5,132 bases of DNA from Caldilineaceae bacterium. Lineage in GTDB: Bacteria > Chloroflexota > Anaerolineae > Caldilineales > Caldilineaceae. Below, piece after piece: positions 1 to 5,132 of the stretch. The stretch's first letter is position 1. Every line of letters begins with the position of its first letter. Where the stretch lies: the NCBI GenBank assembly GCA_012032975.1, contig JAAUPU010000314.1, positions 1 through 5,132 on the forward strand, in the 5' to 3' direction. The notes beneath the pieces are model-generated. The model was not told the origin of the DNA, made no database searches, and saw nothing but the letters and a program-made list of their open reading frames with translations. The translations under genes and the position numbers were made by a program.

Positions 1-981
1 CATCTTGACCACCGGCGCCATCATCGCGGTGTCTCCATAGTCATAGGCGGTAGACGGTCCGCGGGTCAGGCTGGGTGCGGCGGACGGTTCCACCGCGACG
101 ATGCGCGCCGCCTTCCCGCCGACGATATTTTCGCGCAGGAAGGGAAAGGCAAAACCGCCAAAGTTGCTGCCACCGCCGGTACAACCTACCAGCACATCCG
201 GCCAATCCGCCCCGGCTACCTCGAGCTGCTTGATCACTTCCTGGCCGATCACTGTCTGGTGCAACAGCACGTGATTGAGCACGCTGCCCAGCGCGTACTT
301 GGTATCCTCGCGGGTCGCGGCCTCTTCCACCGCCTCTGAAATGGCGATGCCTAGACTGCCGGTGCTCTCCGGATCCTTGGCCAGGATGGAACGGCCGGAA
401 TTGGTTTCGTTGCTTGGGCTGGCTACGACGGTGGCGCCCCAGGTTTGCATCATGACCTTGCGGTAGGGCTTCTGCTCATAGCTGATCTTGACCATGAAAA
501 CTTTGCATTCAATGCCGAACATCTGACAGGCAAAAGCCAGCGCGCTGCCCCATTGCCCTGCCCCGGTCTCCGTGGAGATGCGGGTGACGCCCTCCATCTT
601 GTTGTAGTAGGCCTGGGGGACCGCGGTGTTGGGCTTGTGGCTGCCTGCAGGGCTGACGCCCTCATACTTGTAGTAGATCTTGGCCGGTGTGTCCAGAGCC
701 TTCTCCCACCGCCGAGCACGGAAGAGCGGCGACGGTCGCCACAGCCGATAGATATCCTGCACCTCGTCAGGTATCTCGATATACCGCTCCGTGCTGACTT
801 CCTGGGCAATCAGCGCCATCGGGAAGAGCGGCGCCAGATCTTGCGGGCCAAGCGGCTGGCCTGTGCCAGGATGCAGTGGAGGGGCAAGCTCCACACCCGC
901 CGCCGGCAGATCGGCGGCAATGTTGTACCAATGGCTGGGCATATCGCGCTCGCTGAGCACGATCTTCGTGAGTTCACTCAT
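1..981 (-). CDS. trpB2: TrpB2-type tryptophan synthase beta chain (PLP-dependent), 3' end outside window
   Basis: Fold-type II pyridoxal-phosphate enzyme that makes L-tryptophan from indole and serine (or O-phosphoserine in some TrpB2 enzymes) in the cytoplasm. The frame is open for 327 codons from ATG 981 and runs off the window without a stop; the family is about 440-455 residues, so roughly the last quarter is missing. The N-terminal part has the TrpB2-specific block before the catalytic core (MPSHWYN near residue 14, [19 protein letters not shown] at about 69-87). [11 protein letters not shown] holds the predicted Schiff-base lysine K116, [12 protein letters not shown] holds the catalytic acid E138, and GCTGGGSN (266-273) is the PLP phosphate loop. 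The SHKPN lysine motif and the N-terminal block separate it from TrpB1. The start is fixed by a strong GGAGGA 7 bases upstream. No trpA is visible, as is common for stand-alone TrpB2, which may recycle indole. The frame is intact across all readable codons. Confidence 0.95.
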   Translation of the reverse strand, partial: MSELTKIVLSERDMPSHWYNIAADLPAAGVELAPPLHPGTGQPLGPQDLAPLFPMALIAQEVSTERYIEIPDEVQDIYRLWRPSPLFRARRWEKALDTPAKIYYKYEGVSPAGSHKPNTAVPQAYYNKMEGVTRISTETGAGQWGSALAFACQMFGIECKVFMVKISYEQKPYRKVMMQTWGATVVASPSNETNSGRSILAKDPESTGSLGIAISEAVEEAATREDTKYALGSVLNHVLLHQTVIGQEVIKQLEVAGADWPDVLVGCTGGGSNFGGFAFPFLRENIVGGKAARIVAVEPSAAPSLTRGPSTAYDYGDTAMMAPVVKM

Positions 982-988
982 CGATCTT

Positions 989-994
989 TCCTCC
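989..994 (-). promoter_or_regulatory. Shine-Dalgarno of trpB2
   Basis: GGAGGA on the minus strand ends 7 bases before the ATG at 981. It is the strongest ribosome binding site in the window and fixes the trpB2 start. Confidence 0.85.
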
Positions 995-1031
995 AGAGAG
1001 AATTGGGTTATCGAAAACTTGCGGTGAATTT

Positions 1032-1040
1032 ATTATACCA
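1032..1040 (-). promoter_or_regulatory. extended -10 promoter of trpB2
   Basis: The minus strand reads TGGTATAAT, a TGn element directly joined to a perfect TATAAT. No good -35 lies at the expected distance (the best is about three of six matches), which is acceptable for an extended -10 promoter. The predicted transcription start near 1025 gives a leader of about 44 bases containing the Shine-Dalgarno. A short imperfect dyad, CCACGGTGG at 1038-1046, abuts the element and could be an operator, but it is too short to argue for. The 131-base gap (982-1112) holds nothing else convincing: no attenuator, T-box or terminator is visible. Confidence 0.65.
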
Positions 1041-1112
1041 CCGTGGGGGAGGGGCAGTGGACTACGGCTCGCAACGAGAAAACAAGCGAATAGAAGCCTG
1101 CACAAGCAGATC

Positions 1113-1980
1113 TCACCAGAGCGAATAGCCGCCGTCGATCACGAGGTCGTGGCCGGTCATAAAATCAGATGCCGGCGAGGCCAGATAGACCACGGCGCCC
1201 TGCAAGTCGGTGACCTCGGCCATGCGCGCCATCGGCGTCAAGCCCATCCATTCCGGCACGATGGCCTCTCCCGTGGGCGTCTGCACCAGGTCATCGACCA
1301 GTTGGGTGCGCGTATAGCCAGGGCTGATAGGAGTTGACGCGCACCCCGCGCGACGCCCATTCCGCGGCCAGGCTGCGGGTAAGATGAATGACGCCCGCCT
1401 TGGAGGTGTTGTAGGCGGCCTGGTTCTGGGGCATGTTCACGATCGAGCCAGACATGGAGGCGGTGTTGATGATCTTGCCATAGCCGCCTTGCAGCATGTG
1501 GCGTGCCTCAGCCTGGGCGCACAGAAAGACCGCGGTCAGGTTGATATCGATCATGCGCTGCCAGTCGGCCAGGGACATTGCTTCACTGTCCACCCACTGA
1601 CCGATGCCGGCGTTGTTGACGCCGATGGTCAATTGACCCCAAGTTCTGATGACCGTGTCCACCATATGCTGAACCTGCTCGGAGTCGGTCACGTCCGCAG
1701 TGATGGCGATGGCGTCAATCTTCTTGGCGACAAGCTCATGGGCCACATTCTCGGCGCGCTCAGCCACCCGGTCGACGACCGCCACCGATGCACCGGCCTC
1801 GCCCAGCGCATGTGCATATCCACGGCCGATCCCCTGCCCGCCGCCAGTCACCAATGCCACGCGGCCATCCAGTCGAAAACGTTCCAGAATCGACACAACC
1901 TGGTACACGGCATCGTTGTTCAAGTGTCTCTCCAGATTTTCCAGGATAGGACCGGGCATGAAGATTTCGGCTGCCATCAC
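1113..1980 (-). CDS. short-chain dehydrogenase/reductase, polyol dehydrogenase-like, frameshifted
   Basis: Classical SDR predicted to interconvert a polyol and a ketose using NAD(P); the closest remembered style is D-arabinitol dehydrogenase or sorbose reductase (precise substrate uncertain). Counting from GTG 1980: [10 protein letters not shown] at 45-54 is the dinucleotide loop, D70 closes the second strand (favours NAD), NNAG at 122-125, structural N147, catalytic serine at S175 or S177, then Y190 and K194. The uncorrected frame stops at 1291 after 229 residues, ending in sequence unlike the family. Removing one base near 1327-1329 restores [12 protein letters not shown] and continues through [14 protein letters not shown] to TGA at 1113-1115, giving 288 residues. 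The roughly 35-residue N-terminal extension is unusual. ATG 1977 follows GTG 1980 directly, and TTG 1923 has a better-spaced GGAGAG upstream, so the start is uncertain. It follows the sulfotransferase stop by 26 bases and is probably co-transcribed with it. Confidence 0.88.
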
Positions 1981-2006
1981 GCCAGACCATTGTGGCCTGT
2001 CAACAT

Positions 2007-2629
2007 TCAGGCGCGGTTGCGATAGAGGTCGGGGTCCACCACGGCTATCATGGCTGTTTCATCGAGGTGGCCGCCGAGGAATTCGTTGATCTCGCGTGCA
2101 TAGGGTTCGGGATCTGCCAGCATGAGGTTGTAGTCGATATCCAGTTGCTCGAAATTGGGCTGGCCGCGACCCACGTCTTGACTTTTTGCACATGCTTCTG
2201 GAAGAGATCGGCTATCTCTTCGTCGCTGATCGAGTCGGTCGACTCGCTGCGATTGGCCAGCATTTTCTGTTGGGAGGCCAGGACTTCCTCCATACGTCGG
2301 TGCATGAAGATCACTTTATAATTCTGGTCGGGCGGCAAGTATTCGAGCAATGCCGAAATCACCTTGACGACCTTGCCCTGGGCATCTGTGATCCAAGCAC
2401 GGTCGCCTTTGTCCAGCTGCTTGACCCGCTCGAATTCATAGTAGCCCTTGGGGTTGTCTGTGTCTGCCCCGCGCTGATCGTCTACGACCACGGAAAGCCC
2501 GCCGGCCTCCAACATCTTCATCATCATCGAAGTCCCAGAACGGGGCAGACCGGACACAACCACCACACTCGCCGGCACATCCGATTTGGGCGCATCACCC
2601 TTGAAAAACTTCTGAAGCATCCGTCTCAT
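2007..2629 (-). CDS. PAPS-dependent sulfotransferase family protein, frameshifted
   Basis: Small cytoplasmic sulfotransferase predicted to move the sulfuryl group from PAPS to an unknown acceptor. Counting from ATG 2629: [13 protein letters not shown] (26-38) is the 5'-phosphosulfate loop, and R111 with S119, eight residues apart in [12 protein letters not shown], match the 3'-phosphate binding pair of the family. [10 protein letters not shown] (58-67) is typical of this small bacterial subgroup. The uncorrected frame degenerates into Ser/Thr-rich sequence after KTWVA and stops at 2048. Restoring one base near 2162-2165 gives [12 protein letters not shown], then FLGGHLD and [10 protein letters not shown], ending at TGA 2007-2009 with about 207 residues, a natural length for the group. 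An upstream TTG at 2671 is in frame, but ATG 2629 is preferred because it has GGAAA 6 bases upstream and directly precedes the family-like region. The next gene starts 26 bases on. Confidence 0.88.
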
Positions 2630-2638
2630 ATTTGGTTT

Positions 2639-2650
2639 CCATATATATGG
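2639..2650. promoter_or_regulatory. perfect 12-bp palindrome before the sulfotransferase
   Basis: CCATATATATGG is a perfect palindrome lying 9 bases before the preferred ATG at 2629. It overlaps a possible minus-strand promoter (TTGAGC at 2668-2663, 17 bases, TATATG at 2645-2640), so a bound protein would block transcription. It also contains the weak GGAAA ribosome site edge. The operator role is inferred from position and symmetry only; no known binding consensus is recognised. Confidence 0.4.
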
Positions 2651-2710
2651 CGACTGACTTGCGCTCAACAAACCAACGCAAGCGCCAGACCGATCATCGC
2701 CGTGGCCATA

Positions 2711-2729
2711 TCAAGTTAGCCTGCGCTAA
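2711..2729. promoter_or_regulatory. DtxR-box-like inverted repeat
   Basis: The plus strand contains TTAGC, a CTGC spacer and GCTAA, a perfect inverted repeat. The surrounding 19 bases match 14 of 19 positions of the DtxR/IdeR operator TTAGGTTAGCCTAACCTAA, including the central GTTAGCCT. It lies in the gap between the end of dtxR and the sulfotransferase, about 40 bases upstream of the possible sulfotransferase -35. It partly overlaps a hairpin (GCCTGC at 2719-2724 with GCAGGC at 2736-2741), so part of the symmetry could instead be a transcript-end structure. The operator role is inferred. Confidence 0.4.
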
Positions 2730-2741
2730 AATTGTGCAGGC
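2719..2741 (-). terminator. weak hairpin just after dtxR
   Basis: Six base pairs of GCCTGC/GCAGGC enclose an A/T-rich loop, starting 6 bases past the dtxR stop. In the minus-strand transcript the stem could extend only through an A-C mismatch. No U tract follows, so it is not a typical intrinsic terminator. It could stabilise the transcript end or be incidental to the overlapping operator-like repeat. Confidence 0.25.
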
Positions 2742-2747
2742 AGAGCT

Positions 2748-3446
2748 TCACGCTGCTGGCTCCACTTCCGCCGCCACCAGCAACAATTCTGCCATGTCGT
2801 AGGCCAGCGCATGGTGCTTGCCGTGGATATCAATCAACAGTGGGCCATCGAACGGCGCACGCTCCAGCAACGTCAGAATTGCGTTGGGGTAGAGGCCCAA
2901 CGTGCCCAAATAGCGCAGACGATCATCGTCCTGCATGAGGACACGCATCAATCTGTATTTTTGTTGCAAGGTCGCCTGGGTCAGTGGAACGCCAGAAACC
3001 TTCTCGATCTGTCCCTTTTTATTGGGGATTGGGTCGCCGTGGGGGTCCACCGTCGGGTTGCCCAGCGCACGAGAGATGGCATCTTCCAGGGTCTCGCTGA
3101 TCACATGCTCCAGCCGCTCGGCCTCAGCATGGACCTGATCCCACGACAGGTCCAGCTTCTCGTGCAGATAGAGTTCCAGCAGCCGATGATGGCGCAACAC
3201 CTCCAACGCCACTCGCTCGCCAGAGGCCGTCAGCGCCATGCTCTGATAGGGCGTATATTCGACCAGGTCCAGGTCAGCCAATTTCTTGACCATGTTGGTG
3301 GCCGACGCGGGGGAGACCTCCAGTTGCGTCGCCAACGCCGAGTTTGTCACCTTCTCGCCCTTGGCGTTGAGCATATAAATTGCCTTGAGATAATCCTCGT
3401 GCGCCGACGTCAGCCTGCGCTCGGCCAGCGGCTCATTTTTAGTCAT
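2748..3446 (-). CDS. DtxR/MntR-family metal-dependent transcriptional regulator
   Basis: Cytoplasmic dimeric repressor that senses divalent metal (Fe or Mn) and binds operator DNA; 232 residues, full length for a three-domain member. Residues 10-80 form the winged helix-turn-helix (recognition region around VSPASATNMVKKL). Residues 80-145 form the dimerisation and metal domain, and about 150-225 an SH3/FeoA-like C-terminal domain. By alignment from memory with DtxR, the ancillary ligands are H87, E91 and H106, and the primary ligands E110, E113 and H114. D18 takes the place of DtxR Met10 and E110 that of DtxR Cys102. Both changes are as in manganese-sensing MntR, yet the position of MntR Glu11 is K21. 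Metal identity is therefore open, with Mn somewhat favoured. There is no Shine-Dalgarno before ATG 3446, and the promoter position implies a leaderless transcript. The frame is intact. No metal transporter gene is in the window. Confidence 0.93.
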   Translation of the reverse strand: MTKNEPLAERRLTSAHEDYLKAIYMLNAKGEKVTNSALATQLEVSPASATNMVKKLADLDLVEYTPYQSMALTASGERVALEVLRHHRLLELYLHEKLDLSWDQVHAEAERLEHVISETLEDAISRALGNPTVDPHGDPIPNKKGQIEKVSGVPLTQATLQQKYRLMRVLMQDDDRLRYLGTLGLYPNAILTLLERAPFDGPLLIDIHGKHHALAYDMAELLLVAAEVEPAA

Positions 3447-3452
3447 GGTTAA

Positions 3453-3481
3453 ATATTAGCAGTCACCCTTGCACTTGTCAA
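3453..3481 (-). promoter_or_regulatory. consensus sigma-70-type promoter of dtxR
   Basis: The minus strand reads TTGACA (3481-3476), a 17-base spacer, then TAATAT (3458-3453): a perfect -35, optimal spacing and a -10 with five of six matches. The -10 ends 6 bases before the ATG at 3446, so the usual start distance puts the first transcribed base on or next to the A of the start codon. No convincing DtxR-type operator overlaps it. The rest of the 78-base gap up to the ggt stop (3525) shows no terminator. Confidence 0.8.
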
Positions 3482-3524
3482 GAGAAACGCCGATGGTTGA
3501 TGCGCAGCACACGGGGCGCTGGGG

Positions 3525-5130
3525 CTACCCGACCTGCACGGCTGCCCCGCCGCGGCGCGGGTCGCCGACAGGTGTTAAACGCCCATCCTGCATCGCGACC
3601 GCGTGCGCGCCGCCAAAGAACATATTGGCGCCTGGCCAATGGTTGACCCGGTAGCCAGCCGCTGCCAACCGCTCGACCGTACTCTTGCCCACGCCGCCTT
3701 CCGCCTGAAGCACGGTCGCCTCAAAGTGGATCCGCGCGGCGGTGACAGCATCTTCCAGCGGCAATCCAAAGTCAAGCACATTGCTCAAAGTCTGCAAGAT
3801 TGCGGAGCGGATACGGTTGCTTCCACCGCTGCCAACCGCCAGCACAGGCCGTTCATTGCGGACCACGACAACCGGCGTCATCATGGTGGCAAGCCGTGTG
3901 CCTGCCGGATGCCGGTGAAAGCCGCGGGGATGCAGATCCTCTTCACCAAGCATGTTGTTGAGGCAGACTCCAGTATCGCCGACCACAAAACCGGCATTCT
4001 CCCCGGCGGAGGTGGTCACACTTACCAGCAGGCCATTGCCATCCACGACGCTGATATGGGTGGTGTCGCTTGGACCAGGGGCAAAGAGCGGCTCGGTTGG
4101 CGGCGAGTCGCCATGCAAAATTCCGGCCAGACGACGCCGGTAGAGGTCCACATGGGCCTCGCCCAGGAACCAGGCGATGCGCTCGGATTCAGCCAGTGGG
4201 CTTGCATCCCAACCCGCGCGCGCCAGGTTCGTCAGTCGCATGGTCTCTGCCAACAGACGCACGTGATCGAAGCCATTGTGCTCAAGCGCGCCCACCTGCA
4301 ATGGCGCAAGCAGCCGCAACGCAAAGCCGATCAGCACGCCGCCAGCCGAGGACGGCGGTGGCAACATCACCGTGTGATCCCGGTACGCGACGCTGATTGG
4401 CGACGAAGTACGGACCGCATAGTCAGCCAGATCGCGCCGGGTCACCAAACCACCACGGGCCTGTTGGTCAGCCAGAATCGCGTCGGCCATGGCGCCGGTG
4501 TAGAAAAGCGCGGGGCCAAGCTGGCCAAGCTGCTCCAGCGTTCGCCCAAGTTGTGGAAAAAAGATCCGTTCTCCGCTCTGAAACGGCCGTCCGTCCGGCA
4601 CATAAATGGCAGCCAATTCAGGCGTTTTGCGAAAGATCGGTTGCAGGATTCGATAGGCATATTCTTGCTGGGGCGACAGGATCACGCCTTCCGTCGCCAG
4701 GCGGGTTGCCGGCTTCAACAAGGTGGACAGTGGCAACGTGCCATATTCCTCGGCCATGGCACAGAGGCCGGCCACCGCGCCAGGCACGGCCACGCTGGCC
4801 CGCCCGATATGGAACGCTTGTTGCTCCGGTCCAAAATCGATCAGCACCTCCTGAAAGTCGGCCTCCTCTCGCTTGACCCCGGTCGGCATGTCGCTGAAAA
4901 AATCGTAAGAGGTGTCGTGGTCAGACCGGCTGTCCACAACAAGTGCAACCCCACTGCCGCCAATGTTGACGAGCGCGACCTCCGCCACAAACGAGGCAAA
5001 AGCCGCAGCCACCGCGGCGTCGGCCGCGTTGCCACCCATCCGCAGGATCTCTGCGCCGGCTTCCGCGGTCTGGGGGATCGCCGGCGGCGATGGCGCCTCT
5101 GGCCGGAGCGTTTACGTGTTCTGTTCGATG
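3525..5130 (-). CDS. ggt: gamma-glutamyltransferase family protein, 5' partial and frameshifted
   Basis: N-terminal nucleophile hydrolase that cleaves or transfers gamma-glutamyl groups, for example from glutathione, and matures by self-cleavage. Counting from ATG 5039: GGNAADAAVAAAF begins the large-subunit fold. The predicted autocleavage is D325/T326 in SDTTHISVVDGNG, making T326 the nucleophile. NNMLGEEDL (361-369) replaces the usual substrate-binding NNxMDDF, and GSGGSNRIR (403-411) is the oxyanion-loop region. The serine pair usual in RLSSM is A384-T385 here. The C-terminus GDPRRGG is typical, with TAG at 3525-3527. ATG 5039 is internal: conserved QTAEAGAEILR is coded directly upstream, in a frame closed by TAA at 5112-5114 with no start codon. 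Removing one base from the G run at 5072-5076 joins it to ARGAIAAGDP and an open frame to the window edge. No signal peptide is seen in the readable part; the true start lies outside. Confidence 0.9.
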
Positions 5131-5132
5131 TC

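Noticed and set aside
1062..1085. CTCG-TTG-CGAG hairpin near a T run between the SDR and trpB2
   Set aside because: The T-rich stretch comes before the stem on the minus strand, and the stem is only four pairs, so it is not an intrinsic terminator.
445..1128. 227-codon plus-strand open frame opposite trpB2
   Set aside because: It is antisense to an intact TrpB2 with all motifs, shows no recognisable domain, and is expected from codon bias in GC-rich DNA.
1975..2003. TTGACA on the minus strand 17 bases before the SDR start as a promoter
   Set aside because: The expected -10 position reads GTGATG, with no TATAAT-like sequence, so only half a promoter is present.
1384..2025. 213-codon plus-strand open frame opposite the SDR
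   Set aside because: Antisense shadow of the SDR, rich in His, Gly and Val as such shadows are; no family recognised.
2811..3452. 213-codon plus-strand open frame opposite dtxR
   Set aside because: It mirrors the dtxR reading frame almost fully, is rich in Gln and Arg, and has no recognisable domain.
3482..3524. Terminator after ggt
   Set aside because: There are short GCGC-rich complementary stretches but no stable stem with a T tract on the minus strand.
1..5132. A new defence, mobile or biosynthetic system
   Set aside because: All five genes belong to known enzyme or regulator families; there are no transposase, integrase, terminal repeats, CRISPR repeats or clustered unknown genes. The neighbourhood does not form a recognisable pathway.

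Overview
The window is moderately GC-rich bacterial chromosomal DNA. It carries five genes, all read from the minus strand, in transcription order: a gamma-glutamyltransferase (5' end outside the window), a DtxR/MntR-family metalloregulator, a small PAPS-type sulfotransferase, a polyol-type short-chain dehydrogenase (SDR), and a TrpB2-type tryptophan synthase beta chain (3' end outside the window). The TrpB2, the small PRSGTS sulfotransferase and an apparently leaderless consensus promoter together suggest a Chloroflexota-like bacterium. That is a weak inference from gene style, because no taxonomic marker is present.

Layout from right to left: ggt covers 5130-3525. Then come 78 bases holding a near-perfect sigma-70-type promoter (TTGACA, 17 bases, TAATAT) placed so that transcription should begin at the ATG of dtxR. 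dtxR covers 3446-2748. A 118-base gap with a DtxR-box-like inverted repeat and a perfect 12-bp palindrome precedes the sulfotransferase (2629-2007). The SDR (1980-1113) follows after 26 bases. A 131-base gap with an extended -10 promoter and a strong Shine-Dalgarno then leads into trpB2 (981 to beyond position 1).

The most notable result is that three of the five genes each carry a single-base frameshift. ggt has one extra base in a run of five G near 5074, the sulfotransferase lacks one base near 2162-2165, and the SDR has one extra base near 1327-1329. In each case the family-typical sequence continues without a break in a neighbouring frame, to its expected end in the sulfotransferase and SDR and upstream to the window edge in ggt. 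No other damage is visible. Sequence or assembly errors therefore look likelier than true pseudogenes. Automatic gene calling would truncate all three proteins.

The genes do not form an evident single pathway. The sulfotransferase and SDR are close enough to be co-transcribed, trpB2 appears to have its own promoter, and dtxR has its own promoter. I see no mobile element, CRISPR array, RNA gene or convincingly new system. The candidate regulatory sites around dtxR and the sulfotransferase are the most interesting intact signals.
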